Assembly: GCA_965153455.1 (NCBI GenBank)
Contig: OZ234504.1
Coordinates: forward strand, 5,766,001-5,830,000
Reading direction: 5' to 3'
Source of the DNA: Sphagnum compactum
Taxonomy: Eukaryota > Bryophyta > Sphagnopsida > Sphagnales
DNA length: 64,000 nucleotides
Part shown: piece by piece, positions 1 through 12,735 of the stretch
How the letters are laid out: each line of letters starts with the position of its first letter
Numbering within the stretch: position 1 is the first letter of the stretch
Notes under the pieces: generated by a model
What the model was told of the DNA's origin: nothing
Seen by the model: only the letters and a program-made list of their open reading frames with translations
Database searches by the model: none
Program-made: the position numbers and the translations under genes

Positions 1-2592
1 ATTTGATTACATTGCACAAATATTTCAACCCCTTGTCTCATCCTTCCACCTTTGTTATTGTGCCACACACATGGGTGGAAGATATAACCATATTGGCCCC
101 TTTGGTGCTTGTGACTTTGGGTGGGTGGTTCATTATCATGGAGGGTGGAGGCTGAGGAGGCCAAACTTGAAAGTAAAAAGGGAAAGAAAGGATTCAATGG
201 AGTCCAAGAGGTACAATGTGAACTCATGCCTTCTTGGTTACTTCCATTGTATTCTATTGAATCATTCCTCAAATTCTATCAAGTGATGATGAACCAATTT
301 GACAATAAGTATCATGGGTTCATTAGACATAGAATTTGGAAATTTACATTCTATTAATCAACTACATGATGTTCCACCATATAGGCAACTTATTCCAATG
401 TTAGGGTTGTCAAAATTGATGCGATGTGGCCATTTTGCATCGGGCGTCACATTGACGTCTGTCTTGACGTGTTCGTTGTATGTATCATGATGGATGTAGG
501 AAAATATTTGTTGACATTCACGTTGCCCCCGTTACAAAAGGCGACCAAAAAAGGATTTCGATCATTAGTCTTGTGGCAACTGAAAATTCTTGCGACAACC
601 TTGCAACAACAGAAAATTTTCAGTCATTGCAATGTGAACAAACAACCTCCGACGACTAAATTATTTTGAACACTCCTTACTATGGCGACTAAAACTTTTT
701 GATCACCATAGAAGGGGGGCGTGTTGTATGTTTTTGGAAAAAACACTTGATGAAGGCTTTCCAAAAACATATGACATGCCCCCTTTTTGGGTCACAATTG
801 GATAATGGGGATGTGTCAAATGGTGACTGAAAAAATTAATCTTTAAAGTAGTTTTCAAATTTAAAATTTCATTGTTTTTCATCCATGTGCAAAGGTTAAA
901 TCCATAGTTTGGATGTGATTTTCAATTCATTCATTTTTTATTCCTCCTTGTTAGCAAACAAATGTTAATAATTATCCTATAATTAGGTGGGTTTTGCACA
1001 CATTTTACCTAATGATGAGACATTTTTTTTATAAAAAAAATTAATGTCGAATTTTAATTTGGAATTAATTGTGGATTTATTTCAAAAAATTCATTTTGAC
1101 TTTATACGACATCTAAATTTTGCAAATTTTCAAACATCAAGATTGTGGTCATCAAGAGTTCTTTCTTGAGGAAGGAGTGCGAAATGTGGCTTTAATTCAA
1201 AGGACATGAAATTATAATTGCACCTTGTTTCTTATATGCAAGTTTGGTAGTTGTTCCAATAATGGGGGGTGGTGGATGTAGAGGTAGGATGGGTGGTGGT
1301 AGTAAAATTACTTGTAGCCATGGTCATCCCAAACACATGAATGCATCTCCCATTCATTGGTTTTCATTTTTTAGTAGGTATTCTTACGCCCTTTTTTTTT
1401 TTTTTTTTTTGGGTTTACCTAGATGAAAAGTTTAGCCTTCAACGGGGACCTTTCCTTGCCTCCTTTTTCCCCTCCCCTTTCCTTGCCCCTTGCCCTTTCC
1501 TAGGTTTTTCATTTTATTGCTCCGCCATGGGACATCTTTTATTCAACTTGTGGGACCCTATTTGCATGTCACAAAATGGTTCATCATGAGAGGCAATGTC
1601 AAGTTTTTTAGGCCATTTCTTTGGGCATTGAGGAAGTCATGCCAACCTTTTGGTTTGTACCCTCCCCCCTTGGCATGGGCTTGGCTATTGAGTTAAAACC
1701 CCCTTGGTGCTTTACATCTTGGGGTCCTTCGCCATTTCATATTCATGGATTCCATTTGTTTTGAAGCGAAAGGTGTAACTTGCCTTTTGTTTTCCCTTAG
1801 ATCATGTAGCCTTCAACATCCCATGTGATGTAGCTGCATGACACCGATTATCTTTATTCCCACAATAATGTCTTCTCCTCCACATTCAAAGGGGTGTAAT
1901 AAGCCACAAAAAGATTAGAATGTATTTACGATGGTATTTTCAAGCAATTGGAGGAATTTTAAGTAGAACATTTATTGCAAGCATAGGCCTTTGTTGTGGC
2001 ACTACCTTCATACTAACCCCATTTTGATATCAACCTTCTTTAGGCGCTTGCCCCAATTTTTTTGTTGTCTTGGGCAAAGTCTAACCCTAAAGCATGTTGG
2101 AAAGTATGTTTGTGTTACTAAAGCCCTTAGACATGTTGAAAAATATGCTTCTATTACTAAAGCTCTTGTTCCCATTTTCCAAGCCTTGACCTGATTGAAG
2201 ACCATTAATTAGTGTAACTTTTCCACCTCTAAATAATTCCTTGTCATGCTCAAATTCCTTGATGGAATTCAAGGTGGATATGAACTTACTTTTAAGCTAA
2301 GATTATCCACATGTTTCATCTTTTCAATTGGTGGGCCTTCATGTATATTATTTAAGGGCATTCAAAATTCATTTGATCCCAAGGATTCGGCCATTAGATT
2401 TCCCCATTTGTTCTTGGTTTGTTTTTATATTGTTGTAGGTTGTATGGACTTGGGAACATAGTTTGGGTCCTTGGTGCTACACATTTATTGGCATTGGTCG
2501 ATCTTTTTAAATGCATTTAATGGATTGCTATGGGCAAAAACTTATATTGGATAGTCAACAATGCATTGAGTTTATAATTTTCAAAAACATTT
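1..2592. other. Intergenic DNA, no gene recognised
   Basis: AT-rich sequence with only short, unconvincing open frames. Near 400-720 there are scattered GCGAC / CGACTAA words like those under the CACTA-type termini at 27.3 and 30.3 kb, so this may be decayed DNA-transposon sequence, but no terminus is visible. A poly-T tract lies near 1391-1410. Confidence 0.5.
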
Positions 2593-3850
2593 TTGGTTCA
2601 TTCATTTCCTCATGAATTAAGCGTGGTAATTAGAAGAGATTGTGAAACAATGGTGCATGATATTTGGGTTGCCTTAGACATCCACTTTGAATGGGTGGTG
2701 TTGCAGGTGGATGTTGTAAACATCTTCAACATAACATCACATACTTATAAGCTTCATAGGTTCATTCCAAATTCGCACGAAATTAGTTAATTTCATGGGT
2801 TCGTGTTTTTGACACATAGATGTCGTGAGTTTAAAACACATATGATGCATGTATAAGTAAAATGGAATATTTTTATGCATTCCATTCTACTTATACATGC
2901 ATCATACATGTGCCAAAAACATGAACTCATGAAATAACTAATTTGCACGATTTTCATTATCAAATTGTGAGTTTGTGATGAATTCCTCTGAAGGTTATAT
3001 TTTAAGAGCTTCACATGGTAGGCAATGTTCTAGTTCTTTTTTTTTATCCGTTCTTTTTATGCCTTACAATTCTATATTTATTTTAGTCACCATTCCTCTC
3101 TTGGAGATTTGATTGATATCCATTCTTCCGTTAACACTCATCAGGGTGATCCCCTAGGTTGGCCTCTTTTTGCCCTTGTTCACTTTCAAACCCTTTGTAG
3201 GTTAGCAAGTGTTTTCACCTCATAAAAGGGACAATCATCAACTTCACTTTTACCACATCATCAACTTCACTTTTGTTGTTTGTGATGCCTTAAAATATTT
3301 TGGTTCCCAATTGGGTTTGGTGGTTGATATTTCAACCAAGAAAGTGTGTTACTTATCCCCTTTGTTATCAACTTCTCCTTCTTGTTGGTTTTTGCACCTT
3401 TTAAAATGACATCAAGGTTTTGGGCATTCTTTTTGGCTCCCTCCTTCCTTTGTTTCATTTTTTTCTGAAAAGGCTTTAAATGAGAATGTGTCTGATGTTG
3501 AAACGCTTTCAAAGTTAAGGGACATTCAACTAGCTTTTGCAATCCTCTTTAGATGTCTTATGCAAAGGCCATTTTGTCTTTTCCATTCTTTCCTCCCATT
3601 ATTGAAATTTCAACACCGGTTCACTTATTTTGACTCGACCTTCATCTAGGGTTTTTTTGAAAGCTTTTGGGTTTTGATTTTTTATAGTGTTCAAAGGCTC
3701 CCCTAACTTTTTGGTAGGTCGCTTTCCCCATCTTTAGATGGAGGATAAATCTCATGTTTGTTAAGGCCATTGCCTTGTCAACTTATTTAAGGAGTTAGGG
3801 CTTGTGGCCCCAATCATAGCCTCAAAGTATTTGCAAGATCATTAACTTTT
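2593..3850 (+). pseudogene. Decayed non-LTR-type reverse transcriptase
   Basis: Pieces of a reverse transcriptase appear in order but in different frames. First comes a segment reading VVLQVDVVNIFN (about 2698-2733), which fits palm motif A with its catalytic Asp. Next is HSSLGDLIDIHSS followed by THQGDPLG and PLFALVHF (about 3088-3190), which fits motif B. A later block contains LRDIQLAFAILFRCLMQRPF (about 3510-3580), and another contains LVAPIIASKYL (about 3800-3835). The order and spacing match the LINE-like reverse transcriptases common in plant genomes. No YxDD-type motif C can be read and stops and frameshifts are frequent, so it is non-functional. The foldback element at 2774-2951 lies between motifs A and B. 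Assignment to the reverse transcriptase fold is fairly sure; the clade is not determined. Confidence 0.65.
2774..2951. repeat. Foldback (inverted-repeat) element, about 180 bp
   Basis: Two arms are inverted copies of each other. The inner arms share ATGATGCATGTATAAGTA followed by AATGGAAT, with a loop of about 10 bases near 2870. The outer arms share AAATTAGTTA(A)TTTCATG and GTTTTTG(A/G)CACAT. The left arm carries about 20 extra bases (around 2817-2840) absent from the right. There is no coding capacity, which fits a MITE-type or foldback element. No target-site duplication could be fixed. Confidence 0.75.
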
Positions 3851-5200
3851 TTTATTAGAGGCTATACGGGCTAGCAATTAAGATTCACTTCAATTCCAAA
3901 CCCACTTGAAGTTTGCTCATGACCCCTATAAACACAAGTTTACATCTCTCCTTTTGAGTAGTTTTCAAAAAACGGAGTTGATAATTTTCAAGAGAACATT
4001 TTTAAAAGTTTGCACAAGCATTTGTTTTCTAATATTGTTTTTAAAAAAATTGATCTGCATTATTCTTGCCTTTGTTGTTTTACATTGCACCATTTCACAA
4101 ATGAGATTGATCATCACTTGGTATAATGAATGGGAGTGTTGTTTTACATTGAATCAATTCACAAAAGATCAATGCATGGCTATTGATAAATACTAATCTC
4201 TACATGTAAAAACTAATAATGACTAGTCATTATATTTTGAACGTGCACGAATACAACTTTCCTACTTACTACAATTGATTAGTTTTTTTTACTAAGTAAT
4301 AAGTAGCTTGTTTTGATATATCTTTGCTCATTTTGCTTCACAAAAATACCATCTCCTAATGTGTACCTAAAGACTAAATGTATCACAATCTATCAATATT
4401 AAATGTTTTCAATAACATAGTGGGACCATAACCTATTGTAATATGACATCATGTACTTACAAATATATTAAATACAAAAGAAAAGATCTTTTTTAACATT
4501 AGATGAATGCATTACACTGGGATCTTGAAGCTGTGTAGCTCAACTATTCAATTTGACTTCACATCTCCAAATGTTGTTGGCATATATCCACTGTTTTTGT
4601 TTCCGAATGAAAATGACCAACGAATCCTACACAATCAACAATTGCAGAGTGAACAATGCAAATGCTGATTGCACACTCCAGGAGTTCAATGATTGTGTTA
4701 CCATTTCTATGTCATTGAGATCCACAAATACATGCAATTCTGTAAACAAACCAATCTGAGGTCATCACTAATCAGTGCAAAACCACATTCAAATGTTCAG
4801 TGCACCAGTGTTGATAAGCCAATATAAATTCCTTAACTATCAAAAATCGAGCAATCTCTGCATCAAAGGGCTGCTCTGCAAAGCCTTCTATCCTTCCCTA
4901 TAAAAGGATTTTTGGCAGCACAACCAGAATCAAGTCAGACCCACTAATCTGGAGGGTTAGTAGTGATGACTCAACAGAAAATTTAGTTCACAAGAGAAGA
5001 CAAAGACATCAACTTTGATGAACTTGAGCTAATAACCCACAACTTTAGCATGGCAAAAATACACAAGCAGACCACCTAAGAATGCATCTGCAGCACAAAT
5101 CCATTTTCATTGTTTCACGAAGTAAATCCCACTCAACCAGTGCAGAAGCAAGCATAAATGAGCACACAAATATCATGAAGTAAAATTAGCAAATGTTTCA
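3851..5200. other. Intergenic DNA, no gene recognised
   Basis: No coding frame with family resemblance was found. The part nearest the downstream gene (about 4500-5600) is less AT-rich and may hold its 3' untranslated region. Confidence 0.4.
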
Positions 5201-5221
5201 AAGAAGCTTGAATAAGAATGT

Positions 5222-5600
5222 CTAGCTCCTTAGTAAACCACCTTGGAGCAGAGTCATCAGGAGAGAGCCTGAAGACTTGCCAAACCTGAACATACAGTCT
5301 ATGGGTAGTAGGGATCTGGGAATCTGTGATTCAAAGCTTGAAGAGGGTACCTGAATTTTAGATTTCCTTTGGTAGAATGGAATTTGAAAGCTTGTGAAAG
5401 TACAGTCCCTGGGTATAGGGATCTGAAAGCTTCCCAAAAGATCCTGAAAAGCTTTTGAGCACCTGAGACCTTTTTTCTTTTCAGTCCCTTTTGGTAAAGG
5501 AATCCAAAAGCTTTCTGGAAAGGCTGCTTCAAAAACTTCAGAATAGGATATATCTTTCCTCTACAGTATTCACAACCCAAATGGGTTTTTGGTTTAGGGT
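5222..5600 (-). repeat. Imperfect local repeat in the presumed 3' UTR of the KEN-box gene
   Basis: A segment with ACAGTC, a short gap, then GGGTA(GTA)GGGATCTG and an AAAGCTTG/AAAGCTTCC end occurs near 5290-5345 and again near 5400-5440. A weaker third copy, CAGTCCCTTTTGGTAAAGG, lies near 5484. It follows the stop codon of the minus-strand gene, so it is probably transcribed. Confidence 0.4.
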
Positions 5601-5629
5601 TTAGGGAGAGAGTGTGAAGAAGAGAACTG

Positions 5630-6599
5630 CTAGCGAAACCTTGCCACATTCCGGCCTGGAGTTGGTTTTGGCAGTGGCTTCCTCCTCTTTGCTTTGTGGC
5701 TACCACTTGGCGAGCAGCTGGCCGCTGCACATCTTCCAAGACTTGGAGGTGTAGTAGTAGTAACTATAGTCGTTTTTTTCTTCAACAGATGCGAACTTTC
5801 AGCAACGAAGAGCTGTACCTCTGTATTGGACTCTTGATTTATAGGCTTCAAGACAACTGTGCCCTGTTCCTCAACTCTGCTGATTCCTGAAAGCAGCTCT
5901 TCCGGTGCCGCAGGAACCGGCGGTCGTTCGCTGGGACCTGCTTCTGAAGAAGACTCCGTTACTGTCACCGTAGCTTGCTGCGACGATTGTCCTTTGGAGG
6001 TTGTTTCGGTCAAGTCTTCGATCACTGGTGGGCATGGTCGCGAGAGCTTCTTCTTCGGAGCTTTCCGCTGTTTAGGCCTCTTGTGTCCTCCGCTTTCGTC
6101 TTCCTCCTCTCTTAATTGCTGCAGTACAAAGAAACAAGCAGATGCGTCAAATGTGTCAACATCTGCTTATACTACTTGAAACACATATCACTACAACACA
6201 ATCACCAGGATAACAATTGCTCCAAGAGAGCTCTTTTCGACGTCAAGAAGCACATCGGAACCCAAATGAGATCAGGCAAACAAGCAAACAAGGAAGAAAG
6301 AACTGAAAGGAACTCACATTCAACGGGCTGAGGATGGCAGCAGTGATGTCTTGTAGAGGCAACCGTGGGTATCCCACAGGCAATGGGCTCCGCTGCAACG
6401 GCTCACCAACGTTACTGCAAAAGACAGGCACATTCTCTTTCTCCTGTGCAATGTACCGGCTCAAGCCCATCTGCCTCCTCGTCCTCCTCACCTCTGCCTT
6501 CTTCCACGCCAACCCAACAGCACCAGCACCAGCACCACCATCACTTCCCTTCCCATGATGGGAAGCCATGACATCCCCATCGTGATCATCTCCACCCAT
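5630..6599 (-). CDS. Two-exon gene: small basic protein with KEN box and D-box
   Basis: Exon 1 is 6318-6599 (94 codons from the first ATG). Exon 2 is 5630-6118, ending in a stop. The intron has a GTGAGT donor and a CTGCAG acceptor and joins in phase 0, giving 256 residues. The N-terminus is Asp/His/Gly-rich. Residues 38-42 are basic (RRTRR). Residues 54-56 are KEN, and RLPL at 79-82 leads into PLQDIT (81-86), a form typical of destruction boxes. A bipartite basic stretch (HKRPKQRKAPKKK) near 106-118 and a basic C-terminus (AKRRK) look like nuclear signals. The middle is Ser/Thr/Pro-rich and probably disordered. I do not recognise the family. KEN and D-box motifs together suggest an APC/C substrate or cell-cycle regulator, which is inference. 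The intron structure and composition make a real gene likely. Confidence 0.6.
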
Positions 6600-8370
6600 G
6601 GTTGGAAAATCAATCAACAACCAGAAGTACCAAAAACAAAATTTCTACGGCTCGCGCACAACACTACTCTCCCTCTTTTTTCCCCTTCTGTCTCCTCACA
6701 AAACATCAACAAAACACAAACCCCAATACAACATTCCTACAGGCACACAAACAGATTCGTCAAAATATTGCATCATTTCTCGAGATTTCACAAAAACAAA
6801 AAAGAACCCATTTGAGAGCGCAGCAGCAAGCCAACATAAAGCTCAAGAAATTGGAGAATCCATGGCGCGCTTTTGCGAAATTGCAGATTTCGTAAGCTGG
6901 AAAGCTCTGCCAGAAGAGAACGAAAGCTGCTGGAGAGAAAGCGCGAGGCGAACCGAATGCGGAGTTTGAACAGCTGCAGAGCGCGTTGTGTAGGTAGGAA
7001 GGTAGGTAGTAGGTAGGAGGACGTAGGGGTGTAAGTAAATAGTAAATTCCCAATTTTTTTACTAACTTTTGGCCTGTATGTAAATAAACAAGAGCAAGCA
7101 AGAAAGGGGTAAGGAATGGTAAATCAAAATGGGTTAATAAAATTGGGCGGGGCGGGTAGGTACCTTGCTTTAGAATTTGAATTTTGAAATTCAAGCGCGC
7201 GTCCAACGGTCGCTTCCCGGCCTTTCACCGGTTAGAACTTATCAACAGCCCGACAAGCTACCATCCACCGGTCGCCAGCCACCCTTCTCTCTTGTTTTCG
7301 TTCTTTCAATATTTATACTCGTTATTTTTCGAAAAAAAAAATCTGTCTTTTTTCCCCCCCCCCCCCCCCCCCTTCTTTCTTTTCACACTTCCTTGGACAG
7401 TTTCTGGAGTTTGGATGAAATATGTACTATAGTGTTTGGATAAGTATCCACTAAATTCCTATTCATCCACTCGACTTTCGTAGATTACCTATTTTATCAA
7501 AGTCTTATAAATTTGTGTGACACCTTTGATGATTTTTCTTTTTTAAAAAAAAATTCAGATATTGTAAACAATTTAAAATTTATCTTCTTGTTGTCAACAA
7601 TGAGAAGAAGAGCTCAAAGCACTATGAAAAGAAGGAGCAAACTTCAAAAGAGATGGGTTGTGTGAAGGCTATCCACGTCCTTGGAAGATCATCTTGTAGA
7701 AAAAAAAAAAGTAGGGGATGATGTGGGGAGAATGGACTTTGTTGCTTTTGGTGTGTATTCTATATTGGCTTTCATGTTAGTTTTGATTTTGTTAGAACGG
7801 ACCATTTTTTTTTCAAGCACTTTTGTCTTTTTTTTCCTTTCACTAAATTGTGCATCTACTACAGCATCGAGGCTTCAAACTATGACATAGTTTAGATACA
7901 ATTGTTTTTTGTTCTCTCTCTTTTGATTTGGATCTCCATTTGTGAGAGAAGTTTTTGCACAACATCTTTGCCAACATGAATGTTGGAAAATCAAGAACAA
8001 GAGTTATGTAAATCAACCTCAAATGAATTATGATTTATTTTTTATGTGTGTGCCTCACACACTCCTAATCGCAAACAACCCAATAGCTTAGAAATTGCAA
8101 GCATATTAAGGTGAATGCATTTACTCCTACTGTTGCTAGCATGTGCTTATTCTGCATGGCATCATGGCTTGATGAAATTGATATGTGAATTTGTGATATA
8201 TTTTCATGAAGAGGAAGATGTCTTGATTGATTGTGGTCACCAGTCTTTCAAAAGAATAACACTCTTTCTTATTTGGAATCCTTATACACCATTGTTACCT
8301 TGTTGCAATTATCTCTTTTTTCTTCACTTCATTTTTTTATGCTTGAAGTTTTATTTAAATTTGAAGATTC
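6600..8370. other. Upstream region of the KEN-box gene and intergenic DNA
   Basis: 6600-7250 is the likely 5' UTR and promoter of the minus-strand gene: mixed composition, TAGGTAGG-type words near 6990-7020, and no convincing frame. A run of 19 C residues lies at 7354-7372. From 7400 to 8370 the sequence is AT-rich and nothing was recognised. Confidence 0.45.
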
Positions 8371-8383
8371 ATATTGTAGACTG

Positions 8384-8917
8384 TTTGATGCATTTGTAGT
8401 GGCCCTTTGCTTGCAAACATAAGATTCACCAAGGAAAGTCTAGCACAAACAATCGATAAATGGTGTGCACTAGGAGTGAAGCCTTCAAGAAAGATGAGAT
8501 TCAATGAGTTTGATCTTTCACTATTGAAAAAAATCTGCATTTATCACTATTATGTACCAATGTTCCTATGGCATAAACATGAACTAGAACTACATACTTT
8601 GAAATATAAAAAGAGAGAATATGTTCGACCTTTGGTGGTATGGACCAATATTGAACTAGACAATGGTGATGATGCACAATCTATCTTCGTTTTCCAGTTG
8701 AGCATTGATATACTTTAGCAAGTGTTTTATGTGCTTATCATCACTTTTTTTACAGCTTGTGGATTTTGCAAATGCATAATGTGCAATGGCAACTTGGCTA
8801 CCCATGTCTGCATGTGATGGTTTCTATGTGGGGACATATAGGGATTAATGCACCACAAGGGTGTGGCAAGACCACCATTGTTGATTCACTTGAATAACTT
8901 TTCAACTTTCTTGGCAG
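8384..8917 (+). pseudogene. GLYK: D-glycerate 3-kinase fragment, disabled
   Basis: Two exon-like blocks match plastid D-glycerate 3-kinase, the last enzyme of the photorespiratory cycle. Block 1 (about 8384-8637) reads CSGPLLANI, then TIDKWC, FNEFDLSLLKK and YHYYVPMFLW, and ends PLV at a GTATGG donor. Block 2 (8838-8917) reads IGINAPQGCGKTTIVDSLE, with the P-loop GCGKTT, and ends at a GTTAGT donor. The frame is broken before CSGPL. A TAA stop at 8895-8897 follows SLE where the family has a hydrophobic or aromatic residue. Upstream transit-peptide exons and the downstream DDFYLT-type exon are absent nearby. Retention of an intron between the blocks indicates a decayed genomic copy, not a retrocopy. 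Confidence 0.75.
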
Positions 8918-10780
8918 GTTAGTCCAAAATCATTAACTAGGAAACTATTCATGTCATCACCGAGGTACTTATACATTCAAATGAACTTTCCTTACAATGT
9001 GAAGGAATTGTTAGTAGACCATGAGTTGTTGTGACCCACTCAAATGGATGTTGTGTCTAAAGTGGTGAAAATGTGTTAACAACAATGAAGCTCATCAATG
9101 TGGAAAACATATATAGACCCCATTTAGTTTACAACTTGTCACGATAGTACCCATTTTGACATCATGAAGGGATATGTGTGGACTTGGGTTTTAATACAAT
9201 CATTAAGTGTTTCAGTGTTATTTCACAGCCTCGATGCTTTGGATGACAAAAGTTTTGTTTGTCATCATCATCATCCTCATCACACAAGTATGTGCTTTGT
9301 GTCTCCACTTTTGTGAACAAAAGGAATATTATCAAGCTAGGATTAATGCCTAATTTGGTTGCAATCTGAACTCCCACAAGGTCAAATGAATTTATTGTTC
9401 TATTGAATTTTCATTCCCAGTAATAGAATGTGTGTTGTGTGATTGATGAGTAGGAGTTTGGTTCAAGGTTCATGCCATGAATTTTCATATAATTTTAGCG
9501 ATTTTGGGTTTAAGGTTTTGAAGGTGTTCTCATTATGTATGGCCTAATGTTCTTCATTCTCAAGCTTTGTTGTTACCGGTAAGTTTTTTGACCCAAGCCA
9601 TCACTTCATAAGATAACGATACAAGCAATTAGCCATTGACGGCTTGTGGAAAGCCGCATACAAAATTTCATGTCCTACTTTTATTTTGGAGTTTCTACTA
9701 TTTTCACCTCTTTGATACATGTATTTCAATGCCAAATATCACATGCAAGTGTGGAATCATCCTTTCACATATGGACTACATTTTCATTGATGGAATTGTT
9801 GTATTGATTTTGGGCTGTGCCATGACCTTATGCTATCTTGAGGACAAACTTGGCAAGGTGTGAAGTTTGAACCCACTATTATTATCTTGAATTGATATCT
9901 TGTATCTCTAGTGTTTTATAGTAACTCAAAGTCCTTGTGATTGGGTTAAGGAGCTGATCTACAAGGCCTCCCTAAGAATTGCCATACAAACCCTCACTTT
10001 GTTTCTTTCTAAAGCAAGTTCAATGCCAATGAATTTCTTTTTATGGTAGTGAGTGCCACTGAACATATTGTGATTGTTTTGAACTTTTGATGCATAAAGT
10101 AGATTCCTTTTGGCTATTATTTCTTTTGGAAGGTTAAAAGATCATAAATGTTTCCCAACTTATTTTGTTCTGATTGTATTTGGGAACAACTTCCCAAAAA
10201 TAATGATTGGCTTTAGCATGGGTTTGGGTGATGGTGGTAGTGTGCAAGTTCGCCCCACTTCAAATCTATTGGGGTCATTGAATGTGGCATATGGTGTGGG
10301 GGCATGGAGCATGAGTTTAGTGTTTATTGTTGGAGCTTTGTGATTCATGCATATTCAAACAAGCTATGTTAAGTGACATGCAAGGTATGGGGCTTTCACA
10401 TTGAAATAATGTCACAACAATTTAACCAATTTTGCTGAAAGGATATTTCTATAGGATTGGGAGGCATTCCACTATAATTAGATGATCACAACCATTTTCA
10501 AACTACATAATATGAGTTTTTTGTATTTCAAATTTGTGGATGTAGCTATTCACGTGAAAATCTGACAAGGAAAGCTTGCACCCCCCAAAAAATCAATACT
10601 TAAATCCATTGTCTCAAATGTCTTTTTTAATTGTAGGAAAGTTTAGTCAAGTTTTTTTTTCTATGTATTTTATCTAATTTAAAAGTCAACTTATTTGATG
10701 ATCCATGGAATAAAGCAACCTTCATAGTTCCTCATAGCAAATTACAAAATGCCATAAACCATTAATGATAGATATCCATT
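8918..10780. other. Intergenic DNA, no gene recognised
   Basis: AT-rich with short open frames only, including about 77 codons at 10110-10343 that resemble nothing I know. No further glycerate-kinase exons were found. Confidence 0.4.
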
Positions 10781-10810
10781 CAAAAACATCACAACAAAAA
10801 TGTTACACTA

Positions 10811-11424
10811 TTGTTACAACTCATGTACAATAAAGGGCCAATATGTAATAATATCAAATACACTATAAGACAAACGGTGTCCACAAGTAAAATTCAATGC
10901 TTAGCACCTTTCCTTAAAATCTGTAAAAGAATGAAAGTCATTATAATAAAAAACTTATATCCTAAACTAGGAATTGTAAACAAAAGCATCGGATACATCA
11001 AAAATATATCCTTCACAAATTTTGAATGGATACAAAAAGATGTTACAATGCATTCCCCCATAAATGTTTTGGTCAATTTTAATGATTCCATTAAAAAAAA
11101 CATAAAATTACAAAGCATAAAATTAGAAGGCCTCCCTAAAAATGTCATACTAATAATACCATATCAAGGAGTTTCCAATATCATCATCACATATCGAAGT
11201 CAAACACATCCAAAACATTCACAATCAATAGATATCAATTGTCATTTGCCCCTGCTTTTTGTCTTACAAACTTCAAGGCACAAGGCCAAACATTTGACAA
11301 ATTAATTATAGACCTTCGACAACCACCTAACAATGTGCGTTTAAATATGCACAACATATATGTAACCTTATCATGTTTACAATCCATAGATGGACTCATA
11401 ATCCTACAAAATATTACTGTCTAA
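10811..11424 (+). pseudogene. Helitron/PIF1-type helicase C-terminal fragment, frameshifted
   Basis: The first frame (10811 to about 11160) contains CKRMKVIIIKNLYPKLGIVN, then SIGYIKNI and INVLVNF, the region of PIF1-like helicases that follows the Walker motifs. A frameshift near 11155-11165 moves to a second frame, continuing HHHISKSNT, YQLSFAPAFCLT, FKAQGQTFDKLIIDL and HNIYVTLS, and ending at 11424 after GLIILQNITV. FKAQGQT is the late helicase motif and YVTLS is the usual PIF1 ending. The ATP-binding N-terminal part is not visible. Plant Helitrons encode such helicases, so this is probably a Helitron relic. No CTRR end was identified. Confidence 0.7.
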
Positions 11425-12735
11425 AACATATGCAAAACTAACTTCAAAAAATGATCTCAACTCATTACTATAAATGTTGAAACTTATTTCAAGTCATAAT
11501 ATAACCAAAAACATCCTACAAAGAAAAAGACAAAAATTTAATTATGATTGATGATTTAGATAATAACAATATTGACAACAATGTCATCAATTATTGACAT
11601 GAAGAATTCCAATTAACTAAAAACGATGAAATATTTTTTTTCGATCCAAATGGATGATTGAACAATCAACATTTAACAACTGTAATGCAAATATTTTATG
11701 TTCAAAAATTACACTCGTTAGGATATCAACAACACACATACACAATCATAACAACTATAAATAGATACTTAACCATTTGTCTTCAACATGTTTTCATAAA
11801 CAATAATGATTGAATATTGGTCCAAATATACACACATCTAAATTAAACCTTCATTCAATATATGATTCAAATAAACAAACAACAAAAAAATCATGAACCA
11901 ACACCATCCAATTACTAACTAACATCATGAATGTAAAACGTTTACTATATTCATATGCAAATGTCATGCAACAACCAGACAATTCATCTTGCAAACTTTT
12001 TACAATAGCATATGTAACCAATATAACATTTGGACTCAACCCATAACAATCTATTTAAAATGTACCACAAATGCGATTGCATTTGCATAACGACATAATC
12101 AATAAAACTATATCTTCATTCCCCAAATACTCCCATTCAAACACACTATAAAAATAGATGGTTGATTGTCATTGGCAATGCATAGCAAACACATAGCCCA
12201 AGTTAATTTGTTTATATTTTTTTATTGTCTCCAAAGCATTAAGTGTCTTCATGCGGTTCTCAAAAATGATTTTAGCTTACAATAAATATATATTGGTGGA
12301 AATTAAGTTTCCACTACAATTCTTCCACAACTACTACAGAAGTCATGAAATTTTACAATGTGTGATAATAATAAAAAAGAATTGAATATATTGATTGGAA
12401 TTAAATTAAATTAAATTAAATTCATCGATCAGATTAACATTCAATCCAAATTCTATCCAAAGTCCAAAAAACACTATAATACACATTCATCCAAACCTCC
12501 AACAAACTATAATACATACTCATCCAAAACATGCGTTGTTTGTATAACTATATTTCATAGAGTTAAGATGAATGTGTCATAGAGTTCTCCTCTTTCTTTC
12601 TTTTTATTTTTTTAAAGGCGCAACCCAACCTGAAAATACATTTTATTTTTTATTTTTTATTTTTTCTAAAGTACAACCCAACCCGACAAGCCAAACCCAA
12701 CCTGACAAGCCATTGACACTCCCAAGTCAAGCTCA
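11425..12735. other. AT-rich intergenic DNA
   Basis: No gene recognised. A short AAATT tandem run lies at about 12401-12421. Around 12617-12710 CAACCCAACC / CAACCCGACAAGCC words repeat between T-rich tracts. Confidence 0.4.
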
